This document shows, one piece after another, positions 17,352 to 26,603 of a stretch of DNA of 64,000 nt. Source of the DNA: Velthaea sp965214335 (GTDB lineage: Bacteria > Vulcanimicrobiota > Vulcanimicrobiia > Vulcanimicrobiales > Vulcanimicrobiaceae); the NCBI GenBank assembly GCA_965214335.1, contig CBDCBO010000013.1, forward strand, positions 248,001 through 312,000, given 5' to 3'. Under the pieces are notes generated by a model. That model saw nothing but the letters and a program-made list of their open reading frames with translations. It ran no database searches and was not told the DNA's origin. The position numbers and the translations under genes are program-made. How positions within the stretch are numbered: position 1 is the stretch's first letter; every line of letters begins with the position of its first letter.

Positions 17352-18313
17352 GGCTCCTTCCATTTGCACTGGCATGCGCGGCGGATGCTGCACTGGGTGA
17401 CCCGGCGGCTTGGCCGCATCCGGTGCGACTCGTCGGCGCGGCCTGCGCGCGGGGCGAAGGCTTCGTCCAGCGCTACACGCGCGGCGACTCACAACGCGAA
17501 CTTATCGCCGGCGCGCTGCTGTGCGCGACGATTGTCGGCGGGACGTACGGCGCCGCTCGTGCAGTGCTGGCCACCGCGTTCCGCATCGATCCCCGGTTGG
17601 GGTTGGTGGTGGAAGCGGCTCTTGGTTGGACGACCCTCGCGGCACGCGACCTCATTGGCGAGGCATCCGCGGTGACCGCACGCCTGGAATACGGCGATGT
17701 GAGCGGAGCGCAGCGGCGGGTCGCACGAATCGTCGGGCGCGATACAGCGCAGCTCGGTGTCGCCGAGATCGCGCGCGCGACGATCGAAACGCTCGCCGAG
17801 AGCGCGTGCGACGGAATCATCGCACCGCTACTCGCGCTCGCGATCGGCGGCGTTCCGCTCGCGCTTGCGTTCAAGGCGGCGAGTACGCTCGATTCGATGA
17901 TCGGTCATATCGAACCGCCCTACACGTTCTTGGGCCGGGCGGCGGCACGACTCGACGACGTCGCGTGTTACCTTCCCGCCCGCATTACAGCGTTGCTGAT
18001 CGCGGGTTGCGCCCCGCTCGTCGGCGCGGACGCTCGGCGGGCGTTCATGGTGCTGAGCGCCGACGGCCACCGTCATCGCAGCCCAAACGCCGGCCGGCCG
18101 GAGGCGGCCATGGCCGGTGCGCTCGGCGTCCGCTTGGGCGGGTGCAACCACTACGATGGTGTTGCTCGCGAGGGCGGGTATTTGGGTGTGGACTTTCCGG
18201 CGCCCACCGTCGGCTCCACGCGCCAGGCCGCCGCACTTGTCGGCGTAAGCGCGATGATCTTCGCGCTAGCGATCGGCGCGGCGCTCGGCGGCCTCGAGTG
18301 GCTCGGGACTTGA
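17348..18313 (+). CDS. cbiB: Adenosylcobinamide-phosphate synthase
   Basis: The 321-residue membrane protein opens with ALACAADAALGDPAAWPHPVRLVG, the family signature DP..WPHPVR. It continues with ATIETLAESACDGIIAPL, AFKAASTLDSMIGH and the C-terminal SPNAGRPEAAMAGALGVRLGG. Several hydrophobic segments are visible. CbiB/CobD attaches aminopropanol (phosphate) to adenosylcobyric acid. The start ATG overlaps the cobQ stop (ATGA) and the next gene overlaps or abuts its stop, so it is in the middle of one operon. Confidence 0.94.
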   Translation: MRLLPFALACAADAALGDPAAWPHPVRLVGAACARGEGFVQRYTRGDSQRELIAGALLCATIVGGTYGAARAVLATAFRIDPRLGLVVEAALGWTTLAARDLIGEASAVTARLEYGDVSGAQRRVARIVGRDTAQLGVAEIARATIETLAESACDGIIAPLLALAIGGVPLALAFKAASTLDSMIGHIEPPYTFLGRAAARLDDVACYLPARITALLIAGCAPLVGADARRAFMVLSADGHRHRSPNAGRPEAAMAGALGVRLGGCNHYDGVAREGGYLGVDFPAPTVGSTRQAAALVGVSAMIFALAIGAALGGLEWLGT

Positions 18314-18318
18314 CATTG

Positions 18319-19458
18319 GTGAACGCGAAATTCGTTGATGGGAAAGACGCGGCACCGGCTCATGGCGGCGATTTGGTCGCGATCGGTCGTCGCTATGGCG
18401 TCGATCCGTCGTCCTTGCTCGATTTCAGCGCGAACGTGAACCCGGCCGGGCCACCGGCGCCGCTGCTACGCGCGCTGGAAGCGGGTGTCCGCGATGTCGC
18501 CGCGCTCGGGCGGTATCCGGATTCGGCCGGGGACAGTTTACGAAATGCGCTCGCGCGCCAGCTTGCAATTGAGCCCGAAGCGATTATTATCGCGAACGGT
18601 GCCGCTGCGTTGATCTCGACGGCGCTTGCAACGCTTAAGCCGCGGCGCTGCTTAGTTCCAACCCCGGCGTTTAGCGAATATTCGTTTGCGATCCGCGCGG
18701 CCGGCGGGCAGTTTTGTGCGCTTGCGCTCGATGCAGATACCGACTTCGCGCTCGATCCGCAGCGCGTCTGCGCGGCGGTAAGCGCGCACGCGGCCGACGT
18801 TTGCGTCATCACGAATCCGCATAACCCGTCGGCCTCGCTCACCGATCCCGACATCTTGCGGGGACTCGTCTCGGCCGTGCGTAGGCTCGGCACGGCGACG
18901 ATCGTCGACGAGGCGTTCATCGACTACTCGCCGTCGAGCAGCATCACACGCGATGCGGCAACGACGCCGCAGCTCGTCGTCATTCGGTCGCTCACCAAGT
19001 TCTTCGGTGTCCCGTCGCTGCGCGTTGGTTACGCCGTCGCCCACCCGGACTTCGTGCGACGCATGCGCGCGCAGCTTCCGTCGTGGCCGGTTACGGCGCT
19101 CGCGATCGAGGCCTTAACCGCAGCTCTTGCCGATACCGCGTACGCACAGCTCACCGTGGCGCAGAATGCCCGCGCCCGCGCGGTCCTTGAGGCCGATCTG
19201 CGGAAGATGCATTTGCACGTTGCGCCGTCAGCGGCAAATTACGTCTTGGTGCGACTGCCGGCCGGTTCGCTCCGCGCTCCCGAACTGGTTCGACGACTTA
19301 TCATCGATCACCACATCGTCATGCGGGATTGCTCGACGTATGACGGCATGGAGAACGCGTCGTACATCCGCGTCGCGGTCCGGAGCCCCGAAGACAATCT
19401 CCGACTCTGCGACGCGTTGTCGGGGACGCTCACTCGCGGATGCGAATGCGCCGAGTAG
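18319..19458 (+). CDS. cobD: Threonine-phosphate decarboxylase-like aminotransferase (CobD/HisC family)
   Basis: The PLP fold-type I protein has LLDFSANVNPAGPP near its start, IANGAAALISTAL, ITNPHNPSASL and the PLP lysine in RSLTKFFGVPSLRVGY. LDFSANVNP is typical of CobD, which makes aminopropanol phosphate for the CbiB reaction. Its position directly after cbiB supports that over histidinol-phosphate aminotransferase. The start is uncertain. I chose the GTG at 18319 (379 residues), but a TTG at 18310 that overlaps the cbiB stop would match the pattern of this operon. Confidence 0.88.
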   Translation: MNAKFVDGKDAAPAHGGDLVAIGRRYGVDPSSLLDFSANVNPAGPPAPLLRALEAGVRDVAALGRYPDSAGDSLRNALARQLAIEPEAIIIANGAAALISTALATLKPRRCLVPTPAFSEYSFAIRAAGGQFCALALDADTDFALDPQRVCAAVSAHAADVCVITNPHNPSASLTDPDILRGLVSAVRRLGTATIVDEAFIDYSPSSSITRDAATTPQLVVIRSLTKFFGVPSLRVGYAVAHPDFVRRMRAQLPSWPVTALAIEALTAALADTAYAQLTVAQNARARAVLEADLRKMHLHVAPSAANYVLVRLPAGSLRAPELVRRLIIDHHIVMRDCSTYDGMENASYIRVAVRSPEDNLRLCDALSGTLTRGCECAE

Positions 19459-19643
19459 GCCCATTCCGTCGCTAGCTTCCGCGGCTCATCGGAAGTAGCG
19501 CGGCGTGGAGGAATTTAACGCGGGTGGTGCTGTCAGCGAAAATCGGCCGGAGTGGGCGCGCGGACCCTACCACCGCCAAGTGGCTCACGACCGGTCCCGC
19601 CAACTCGCGCATGGCATCAAATCCACGCGACTCGTCTCGCGGA

Positions 19644-21041
19644 TTACGCTACGGGCGCGAGCACGTGGGCGAGCAGCGAGCGCAGCCGTTCGATGCGCAG
19701 CGGCTTATTCAAATACCCAAAACCACGATCGGCGGCGCGCCGGCGGACCGCCTCGCCGGGGTCGGCCGTCACGATGATCGCCGGAATGCCGGGATAGGCG
19801 AACGATGCGCGAACGGCCTCGATCGCATCGAATCCGGTGGCGCCGTTCGCCAAATAATAGTCAGCGACGATCACCGCTGGTCGCAGATATTGGGCGCGCA
19901 AGAACGCGACGCCGTCATCGACGCAACAGGCGGCGATCGGCCGCATGCCCCAACCACGCAAGATCGTGCAGACCGTCTCGATCGCGGCGAGGTCCGCATC
20001 GACGACCAGCACCGTTCGGTCGCGAAACGCTTCGGCGCCCGGTGCATGTTGCGGTGCGTGAGCGGCGAGCGCCGGCAGTTCGACGCCGGCCAGTGGAACG
20101 GTAAGCCCGAACACCGAGCCACGACCGGGGCGCGAGCGCACGTCGACCGCCGCGCGGATGAGCGGCACGATCCGGCCGACGATCGCAAGGCCCAAGCCCA
20201 TGCCCGGCGCTCCGTCGTCGATGTCGGCAAACGGCAGCCGCGTGAACTCGCGAAAAATATCGCTCAGGCTGCCGGCCGGGATGCCGCGTCCGGTATCCCA
20301 AACTTCGATCCGCACGCAACCGGCGCGCCGGCGCACGCCGACGAGCACCCCGCCGGCTCGCGTGTAGCGCAGCGCGTTCGAGATCAGGTTGCGCAGCACG
20401 CGTTCGAGCAAGTTGCGGTCGGTGCGAACGACGGCGTCGCACGGAACGACGCGCAATCGCAATCCGCGCTCTTCCGCCGGCCGGCCATATTCACCGGCCA
20501 GCCGGCGCAAGATCGGATCGAGTGCGACGTCCCGCATATCGGCTTGCAGCGCACCGGCATCGAGCCGCGACATCTCCAAGAGCGTGTGCAGCAACGTATC
20601 GGCGCTTTCGAGCGAACGCCCGACACGTTCGACCATATGCGCCGTTTCCGCATCGAGGCGGCGTTCCGCCAGCGCGTTGACGAAAAGCCGCGCGACCGCC
20701 AGCGGCTGCAGCAGATCGTGACTCGCCGCTGCCAAAAATTCGGTCTTGCCTTGATTGGCACGTTCGGCATCGGCCTTGGCCGACAGCAGCGCACGTTCGA
20801 CGGCCCGCCGTTCATCGATTTCCTCGGATAGCCGGCGGTTGAGCGACTGTAACTGCGCGGTCCGCTCGCGAACCGTTGATTCCAGCGTAATCGCGGCTTG
20901 AAATAAGCTAAATGCGTTGCCTTGAGCATCGGTGCTGCGCTCGACGCGCGCCATCAACGCGTTGACGATTTTGGTTAATTTCACGTTCTCGCGGACGACA
21001 TCGCGGGCTACCGGCTCGGCGCCGGCATCATCGGCGCTCAT
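19644..21041 (-). CDS. Hybrid histidine kinase with C-terminal receiver, NahK-like partner of a FIST sensor
   Basis: From the ATG at 21041 the protein has 465 residues. That ATG overlaps the stop of the FIST gene, which fixes the start. A predicted coiled-coil linker covers about 60-95. The H-box FLAAASHDLLQPL puts the phospho-His at 108. ATPase boxes follow at Asn222 (NLISNALRYT), 249-254 (DTGRGI) and 281-288. A receiver domain has Asp394 in VIVADYYL and Lys446 in YLNKPLR. There is no transmembrane segment, so it is a cytoplasmic kinase that probably takes its input from the co-encoded FIST protein. The ASHDLLQPL H-box and the FIST partner match NahK/ErcS' of Pseudomonas. Confidence 0.92.
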   Translation of the reverse strand: MSADDAGAEPVARDVVRENVKLTKIVNALMARVERSTDAQGNAFSLFQAAITLESTVRERTAQLQSLNRRLSEEIDERRAVERALLSAKADAERANQGKTEFLAAASHDLLQPLAVARLFVNALAERRLDAETAHMVERVGRSLESADTLLHTLLEMSRLDAGALQADMRDVALDPILRRLAGEYGRPAEERGLRLRVVPCDAVVRTDRNLLERVLRNLISNALRYTRAGGVLVGVRRRAGCVRIEVWDTGRGIPAGSLSDIFREFTRLPFADIDDGAPGMGLGLAIVGRIVPLIRAAVDVRSRPGRGSVFGLTVPLAGVELPALAAHAPQHAPGAEAFRDRTVLVVDADLAAIETVCTILRGWGMRPIAACCVDDGVAFLRAQYLRPAVIVADYYLANGATGFDAIEAVRASFAYPGIPAIIVTADPGEAVRRRAADRGFGYLNKPLRIERLRSLLAHVLAPVA

Positions 21042-22198
21042 CCCGGCGGCACTGTACCGAACGCGACACCGCTGAAGGTTTGATTGAGGTGCATTGCTTG
21101 AAACTGTTCGCCATACGTCGAGAAACCGATAACGTTGTGTGCCGCAAGGAAGCGCGAGACGCGGCCTTGCATGCCCAGCGCCTCGAGCTCGAGCCGGCGG
21201 AAGATACAATCGAAGCCCAGCACCGCCGACGGCGGCCCGATCGCGCGCTCGATGCGGGCGAACAGCCGGTCGAGATCGTGGACCATATCCGTTCCGGCCG
21301 CCGCCGACAGCACCAAGCCTTCATCGATCGCACAATAAAACGTTAAGCTGCCGTCGGCGTTGGCACTCCGGATCGAACGCACATAGTCATCGCCGCCAAC
21401 CCGAACCGTCAGCGGGTGCGTCGCGAGTTGCATCGGTGCGAACGGTTCGTTGCCGGCACCCGCCAGCCGTGCGTATTCGGCGCTCGCCGGCTCGGCGTTA
21501 ATTTCCATCACCGTGCGGCGAACCGGATCGGCCTCGGTAATGACCATTTTCGTCGCTAGGCGGCGAATGTGCTGGGTTCGGAAAACCTCAAACGGGCACT
21601 CGGTATGAATCAACGCGATGACGGCGCTCTGGGCATAAAAAGCCGCCTGATGGAACACCACGGTTTCACGAAAGCGTAAATTATCGGCGGCTGACCCGCC
21701 GACGAGCGGAATGTCGCCGAGTTCGCGCGCGATCGCACTCAGCACCGGCTCTTCGACACCGGCGATACCGTCGATCAAAAGCAACGCGAATGTATTGCCG
21801 GCATCGGCGCTCGGGGCGCGCGAACGCAGCCGCCGCAGCAAAGCGGTCACCGTGGTACTGACGCGCAGGAGCGAACCGGTTGCCAACTGTTCGCAGCGTT
21901 CGCTCACGACGGTGAACGACGAACGCGGGAAGCTCATGCCGACGAGTGAATGTGCCGCGTAACCATCGGCGCCAATCTCGCCGGCGGTCGTACAGCCCAG
22001 GACGTCGGCGCCCGCGAAACGATCGGCCAGTGCCGCTTCGAGCCGGCCTAAATCGTACGCGGCGGAGCAAAAGAAAACGACGGCGCCGGTTTCGGGTTCC
22101 AGGAGCTGACCCGCGAGCTGCCCGGCCGCCAGAACCGGATCTGCAGCCTGCGACTTGCCGCGCCGTATCTCGGCCATCGAGCCTGCTTCGGCGACCAA
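21038..22198 (-). CDS. FIST-domain sensor protein, NosP-like
   Basis: The 386-residue protein carries the FIST N domain (AVVFFCSAAYDL, ADVLGCTTAGEIG, LVGGSAADNL) and the FIST C domain (SANADGSLTFYCAIDEG, GFDCIFRRLE, GFSTYGEQF). It has no signal or membrane segment. FIST proteins are small-molecule sensors. In Pseudomonas aeruginosa the FIST protein NosP binds haem and nitric oxide and inhibits the neighbouring kinase NahK. The same neighbour arrangement here suggests a nitric oxide or other gas/ligand sensor. Haem binding cannot be proved from the sequence. The next ATG overlaps its stop. Confidence 0.9.
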   Translation of the reverse strand: MVAEAGSMAEIRRGKSQAADPVLAAGQLAGQLLEPETGAVVFFCSAAYDLGRLEAALADRFAGADVLGCTTAGEIGADGYAAHSLVGMSFPRSSFTVVSERCEQLATGSLLRVSTTVTALLRRLRSRAPSADAGNTFALLLIDGIAGVEEPVLSAIARELGDIPLVGGSAADNLRFRETVVFHQAAFYAQSAVIALIHTECPFEVFRTQHIRRLATKMVITEADPVRRTVMEINAEPASAEYARLAGAGNEPFAPMQLATHPLTVRVGGDDYVRSIRSANADGSLTFYCAIDEGLVLSAAAGTDMVHDLDRLFARIERAIGPPSAVLGFDCIFRRLELEALGMQGRVSRFLAAHNVIGFSTYGEQFQAMHLNQTFSGVAFGTVPPG

Positions 22199-22361
22199 TG
22201 AGCGAAGCCCGGCGCGGCGGCGCCAAGGTGTTGCGCGACGCGGGCAGGATTAAGGCTGGATTGTAGTTCGGGTCGATTCAGGGGTACCGGGCGAGCGACG
22301 GGAACTTCGTTCGTTGGGGACCTCGTTTCGCGGATATCTATTCTCGAACCGAGGCGCACTC

Positions 22362-24575
22362 ATGCAACAATTCATTCGGCGCTCGGCGCCGCTCGCCGCG
22401 GCTCTCGCGGTAACCTTCGCTCTCGCGGCGCCGCTGGCGGCAGCCGCCCAAGACGATTCCGACTCAACCGCTGCCGATGGCGTCGGCGTCGCCCGGATCA
22501 GCCTCATCGAAGGTAATGTCGCGGTGCAACGCGGCGATTCCACCGACTCGCTGGCCGCCGCACCCAACGCTCCGGTCCTCGGCGGCGATTACCTCACCAC
22601 CGGCGACTCGTCGCGCGCCGACATCGAACTCGACGGGTATTCGCAAGTCCGCTTAGCTCAAGACGTCCAGATGCGCTTCACGCATCTGGATCGCGACAAC
22701 CGCAGCCTGCAGTTGGCCGCCGGCAGTCTCGATGTGCGCTTGACGCGCGTCAACGGCACGATCGATATCGACACACCGTCGGTCAGCATCAAACCGCAGC
22801 AAAGCGGCTCGTACCGGGTAACGGTGACCGCCGACGGCCGGACGCTCGTGACCGTGCGTTCGGGCGAAGCCCAAATCGAAACGCCGCAGGGTCCGCACGA
22901 TTTGCAGCCGGGCAGTACGCTCGTCGCGCAAGGCGAAGCGGCGAACCCGTCGGTCCAAACGCAAGCCGCGGTCGCAGTCGACGACTTCGACCACTTCAAT
23001 AGCGACCGCGACCGGGTCGACGCGCCCGCACTCGCTGACGCCCAGTACGTCAATCCGGACATCGAGGGCGTCGGCGATCTCAACGACAACGGCCGCTGGG
23101 TAACCGACGGCTCCTACGGGCACGTTTGGGTTCCGGCGTCGGTCGGCACCGATTGGGCGCCGTACCGCGACGGCCGCTGGGTCTGGGAAGACGGTTACGG
23201 TTGGACTTGGATCGCAGCCGAACCATGGGGCTGGGCGCCCTACCACTACGGCAGCTGGTACAACAGCCCGAATTACGGCTGGTGCTGGTATCCGCCCCAG
23301 CCACGGGTCTTCGTTCCCTGGCGTCCGGCGCTGGTGGCGTTCATCGGTTTCGGTGGCGGCGGTTCGGGCTTTTCGCTGAGCTTCGGCGGCGGCGGCGCCT
23401 TCGGCAACATCGGCTGGGTGCCGCTCGCGCCATTCGAGCCATATCATCCGTGGTGGGGCAACCGCTACGGGTATCGCGGCACGACGGTGATTAATAACGT
23501 TACGAACATCACGAACATCACCAACATCAACGTCTACAAGAACGTGCGCTATAACGCCGTATCGAGCGTGACGTCGCAACGTTTTCTGCAAGGCAATTTC
23601 ACCCATAACGAGGCCGTGCCGGCGCTGCAACTGCGTGAGGCGCAGGCCTTCCGCGGAGCGCTGCCGGTCGTCCCGACGGCTTCCAACTTGCGCTTCACGG
23701 CAAGTTCCACCGTAAGTCCGGTCGCAGTGCGGCCGGCGCTGATGGAGCGGACGTTCGCCGGCAGCACCGCCGTCGTCCATCGCACGCCGTTCGTAACGCA
23801 GCGCGTCGCACTTGCAACCGCGACCCACGCTGCGGTCACCCCGCTGAACTTCAAAGACGCGGAAACGACGCCACTTGTCGGGCATGCCACCGCGAATCCC
23901 GTGCCGTCATACGCTCGGCCACTATCGACTACCGAACGTCCCGCAACCGGCGGTGAAGCCGCGCAGCGTTCAACGGCCGGCGAGCCGGTGCAACATCCGG
24001 CGGCGGTCGCCGGCGGTACGGCAAACGGCTTCGCGCGCACCGCTCCTGGCACCGACCGTCCAGCGGTGACGACCGGCGGCAACCCCTGGGCTCGTTTCCA
24101 GCAAGCGCGGCCGACTGAAAATATTTCAGCCGCCCACGCCGCAGCGCCCGGAGCAGCGATGCACCGGACGACGCCGACCGTTGGCGACGAGCGCGTGCAA
24201 TCCGGAGCAGCCATCGATCGGACGCAGCCTCCGACGCGCCAGTATCGCCCGAACACCCCGGCCACTGAAGAGCGCGCGGCACCAGCGCCGTATCGGGCAC
24301 CCGCTGTTCGCAACGATGCACCGCTCGACCAGCGCGTCATGCCGGTTCATCCGGCGCGTCCCGCTCCGGCGGACAATTCGAGCTGGCGCCGCGCGCCGGT
24401 TAGCCGGCCGGCGCCCGAACGCGCGGCGCCAAGCGAACATCAGCACGCCGCGCCCCCGGCTCACGAAGCACCGCCGGCTCACGAAGCACCCCCGGCTCAC
24501 GAAGCACCGCCGGCCAAGGGTAGCTCCGGGCACTCCACCCACACCAGCCACGACGAAGGGCATCACCCCGGCTAA
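22362..24575 (+). CDS. Exported FecR-domain/DUF6600 protein with proline-rich repeat tail
   Basis: From the ATG at 22362 the protein has 737 residues, with a signal peptide (PLAAALAVTFALAAPLAAAA). Residues ~40-200 form a FecR-like sandwich (GDYLTTGDSSRADIELD, SGEAQIETPQGPHDLQPGS). Residues ~250-340 are Trp/Tyr-rich with the DUF6600 wording GRWVWEDGYGWTWIAAEPWG and PYHYGSWYNSPNYGW. A Gly-rich stretch and an Asn/Thr/Ile-rich stretch follow. The C-terminal ~250 residues are Pro/Ala/Thr-rich and end in three PPAHEA repeats. It is probably a cell-surface or periplasmic structural protein. The family function is unknown. Confidence 0.85.
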   Translation: MQQFIRRSAPLAAALAVTFALAAPLAAAAQDDSDSTAADGVGVARISLIEGNVAVQRGDSTDSLAAAPNAPVLGGDYLTTGDSSRADIELDGYSQVRLAQDVQMRFTHLDRDNRSLQLAAGSLDVRLTRVNGTIDIDTPSVSIKPQQSGSYRVTVTADGRTLVTVRSGEAQIETPQGPHDLQPGSTLVAQGEAANPSVQTQAAVAVDDFDHFNSDRDRVDAPALADAQYVNPDIEGVGDLNDNGRWVTDGSYGHVWVPASVGTDWAPYRDGRWVWEDGYGWTWIAAEPWGWAPYHYGSWYNSPNYGWCWYPPQPRVFVPWRPALVAFIGFGGGGSGFSLSFGGGGAFGNIGWVPLAPFEPYHPWWGNRYGYRGTTVINNVTNITNITNINVYKNVRYNAVSSVTSQRFLQGNFTHNEAVPALQLREAQAFRGALPVVPTASNLRFTASSTVSPVAVRPALMERTFAGSTAVVHRTPFVTQRVALATATHAAVTPLNFKDAETTPLVGHATANPVPSYARPLSTTERPATGGEAAQRSTAGEPVQHPAAVAGGTANGFARTAPGTDRPAVTTGGNPWARFQQARPTENISAAHAAAPGAAMHRTTPTVGDERVQSGAAIDRTQPPTRQYRPNTPATEERAAPAPYRAPAVRNDAPLDQRVMPVHPARPAPADNSSWRRAPVSRPAPERAAPSEHQHAAPPAHEAPPAHEAPPAHEAPPAKGSSGHSTHTSHDEGHHPG
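24456..24509 (+). repeat. Three 18-bp in-frame direct repeats (PPAHEA)
   Basis: Three near-identical copies of CCGGCTCACGAAGCACCG encode PPAHEA/PAHEAP near the end of the DUF6600 protein. Only the last base of each unit differs. Such perfect DNA repeats can change copy number by slippage. Confidence 0.8.
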
Positions 24576-24615
24576 GACTGGACCGGTTCGTCGGTTGAAC
24601 CGCCGGTGGTCCACC

Positions 24616-24647
24616 GCGCGCCTCGGGTTAATCGAGGCGCGCTTCTT
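24616..24647 (+). terminator. Terminator of the FecR/DUF6600 gene
   Basis: A perfect 10-bp stem, GCGCGCCTCG at 24616-24625 with its complement at 24633-24642, has a 7-base loop and is followed by TTCTTC. It lies 41 bases past the stop codon. Confidence 0.7.
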
Positions 24648-24706
24648 CGTTCGTTCTCGCGTGCTCCGCTACACCCGTATTCGATTTCGGCCGACGCGGC
24701 CCACGA

Positions 24707-24741
24707 TAAGAAAAGCGGGTTGCCACGTCGTGGCAGCCCGC
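24707..24741 (-). terminator. Terminator of the YXWGXW gene
   Basis: On the minus strand, arms 24741-24730 and 24726-24715 form a 12-bp stem with one G-T pair and a 3-base loop, followed by TTTTCTTAT. It lies 71 bases beyond the stop of the gene that ends at 24812. Confidence 0.75.
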
Positions 24742-24811
24742 AATTGACCCCGTCTTCGTGTCCGGCCGCGACGACCGGACGAGTGTGCGTCGAGCGTTTA
24801 ACGGCGAAGCG

Positions 24812-25123
24812 CTAAACCCAGCGACCGCCGCGCCAAACCCACCCGCGCGGGCGATGAACCCAGTGTCCGGCCACCCACCGGGCGCCGGCATATGGCCGAA
24901 CGACGTAGGCGCCCGGCGCCCAAGCATATGCGTTGCCGTTCCAACGCCATGCGCCGGGTTGCCAAAGATAGTTCCGGCCGGGAGCGACGGGAACGCGCTC
25001 GACGAGCGGAGCGGGCGGACCGATCCGGACGTTGACGTTGCCGTAAACTTGAGCCGCCGCGGGTGCCACAGCGCCGGCCACCGTCGCCGACATGACGAGT
25101 GCGATAAGCAGACTTTTCACCAA
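24812..25123 (-). CDS. Small exported YXWGXW-repeat protein
   Basis: The 103-residue protein has a signal peptide (LLIALVMSATVAGAVAPAAA). The mature part is Trp/Arg/Gly-rich: RNYLWQPGAWRWNGNAYAWA, RWVAGHWVHRPRGWVWRGG. This is the YXWGXW family of short periplasmic or surface proteins of unknown function. It shares the aromatic W-G style with the DUF6600 protein convergent to it. A strong terminator follows. A ribosome binding site with AGGATAAC lies before its ATG. Confidence 0.8.
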   Translation of the reverse strand: MVKSLLIALVMSATVAGAVAPAAAQVYGNVNVRIGPPAPLVERVPVAPGRNYLWQPGAWRWNGNAYAWAPGAYVVRPYAGARWVAGHWVHRPRGWVWRGGRWV

Positions 25124-25289
25124 AAGAGTTATCCTTTCAAATGATTGCTCGGGTCAACGTCCTCGGCGAACGCTTTCCGATGGTGTGATCATGCCGAATA
25201 TTTGTCCGCACGACAAGTCCGGGCTACGGATCATCATCAAAATCTCATACAATTGTAGCCGGCCGCGAATTGCAATGCGCGTGACTGTG

Positions 25290-26132
25290 TTAACGCGTTT
25301 GCGCCGGATCGAGAATGAGCGCGAACTCGGCCGCAATGTGCTGCGATCCGGTTGCAACGAAGGCGCTATTAAGCGGGTGGATTTTATTGTACACAAGATC
25401 GTTACCATCGACGCCGATCACCCGTCCGCCGGCTTCTAAAACAACGGCGTGTCCCGCGGCGATATCCCATTCGGAACTGCCGGTCAAGCGCGGATAGGCA
25501 ATCGCGCTCCCGTCCGCGACGAAACCCAATTTGACGCAACTGCTGACCGCTTTGACGCGGGCTGCCGCAAGGCTCGGAATGCGGTCCCAATGTAAGCCGA
25601 TATCAGAACCGCTAACGACAATGCGCTGATCCGGCGCGGCTTCGCTCGTGCAGTGAATCCGCTCGGTACGACCGCCGGCAACGATGCGGAACGCGCCGCG
25701 GCCCCGTTCGGCAACGTAGGTGACGCCTAAACCCGGCGCATCCATGACACCCAATATCGGACGGCCATTCTCAACGAGCGCGACGTTGACCGTGAACTCG
25801 GCCGAGCCTTTGATATAATCGCGCGTACCGTCGAGCGGATCGACAATCCACACGCGTTCGGCGTTGAGCCGGTCGGCGTTTTCGCCCGGCTTCGACTCTT
25901 CAGACACAACGAGGTACGACGCAACCTGAGGCAACGCGTCCACCAACAGGTCGTGCGCGGCCTGATCGGCTCGGGTCACCGGCGTTCCGTCGCTTTTCGC
26001 GCGCGTTTTCAATCCATCGCCCGATTGCATTTCAAGCAGCAGTGCGCCGACGCGCCGGGCCAACTCGGTAACGGATGATAACATCGGCGAAAACGTGTCG
26101 ATCGGCGGTCCGCCGGTTCCACTACTGTTCAC
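25290..26132 (-). CDS. cysQ: 3'(2'),5'-bisphosphate nucleotidase / inositol monophosphatase family, CysQ-like
   Basis: The 280-residue protein has the family metal sites: SEES (first), DPLDGTRDYIKG (second, Asp-Pro-Leu-Asp-Gly-Thr) and SEWDIAAGHAVV (third). DPLDGTRDYI rather than DPIDGT..F is usual for CysQ, which removes the 3' phosphate of PAP or PAPS. Such an enzyme recycles the PAP released by sulfotransferases, one of which is encoded at 47.2 kb, and PAPS synthesis is encoded at 50-53 kb. An inositol or fructose-bisphosphate phosphatase role is the alternative. It stands alone. A shorter start at Met17 is possible. Confidence 0.82.
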   Translation of the reverse strand: MNSSGTGGPPIDTFSPMLSSVTELARRVGALLLEMQSGDGLKTRAKSDGTPVTRADQAAHDLLVDALPQVASYLVVSEESKPGENADRLNAERVWIVDPLDGTRDYIKGSAEFTVNVALVENGRPILGVMDAPGLGVTYVAERGRGAFRIVAGGRTERIHCTSEAAPDQRIVVSGSDIGLHWDRIPSLAAARVKAVSSCVKLGFVADGSAIAYPRLTGSSEWDIAAGHAVVLEAGGRVIGVDGNDLVYNKIHPLNSAFVATGSQHIAAEFALILDPAQTR

Positions 26133-26603
26133 GGTCCTCTTTCATTGCTTGGGTGGCAGCAGATCGACGAGCACGATGAAACGACGGCTCACTGCCGCAG
26201 CGTCCAGGTTACGCTGGCGAGGCAGCGATACCTCGCTATGGTACGCGTTCAAGGCTTTCGCCGGGCGCCACTCGTATTGTTAGCCCGAGCGGCCCGAGAA
26301 GTTCAACACTTCGGGGCCCTGCCGCGCGCCCCGCCGGCGTACGTCCCGCGAGGACGCATTCGCCCGCACCGACGTTGCACGGCCGATCTCCGGCGCAGCA
26401 ACCCCACTCGCGCGTCTACTGCAGAATGATTTGGAATGGACAGCCTGCCGGCAAACGACCTATCACGGACAGCCGATCGCCCCGAGGACGGGAGCCGAAA
26501 CGCGCGAATGGCCTTCGCAACTGTCATGCTCTCGGTTCTGCCGAGGGAGCATTTTTATTGCTGGCCGGTTCGCGTTTTTTCCTACCGCTCTGGTGTTCGC
26601 CGG
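26133..26603. other. Divergent intergenic region before the GH26-like operon
   Basis: About 470 bases separate the cysQ-like start from the first GH26-like lipoprotein. No protein-like frame is seen. It should hold promoters for both directions. No clear operator or hairpin was found. Confidence 0.4.

Noticed and set aside
17410..18309. Long N-terminal extension of the aminotransferase frame through cbiB
   Set aside because: The 300 codons before 18310 are Arg-rich and antiparallel in character to cbiB, which is a well-supported gene. The real aminotransferase starts near 18310-18319.
19524..20831. 435-residue plus-strand frame opposite the histidine kinase
   Set aside because: Composition is His/Arg/Asp-rich without motifs, while the minus strand has all kinase and receiver boxes.
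23489..23540. Repetitive ACGAACATCACGAACATCACCAACATCAACG run as a regulatory repeat
   Set aside because: It is in frame inside the DUF6600 protein and encodes the Asn/Ile/Thr-rich stretch (NVTNITNITNINV), so it is coding sequence.
22653..23885. 410-residue minus-strand frame opposite the DUF6600 gene
   Set aside because: High-GC shadow frame. The plus strand has a signal peptide and recognised domains.
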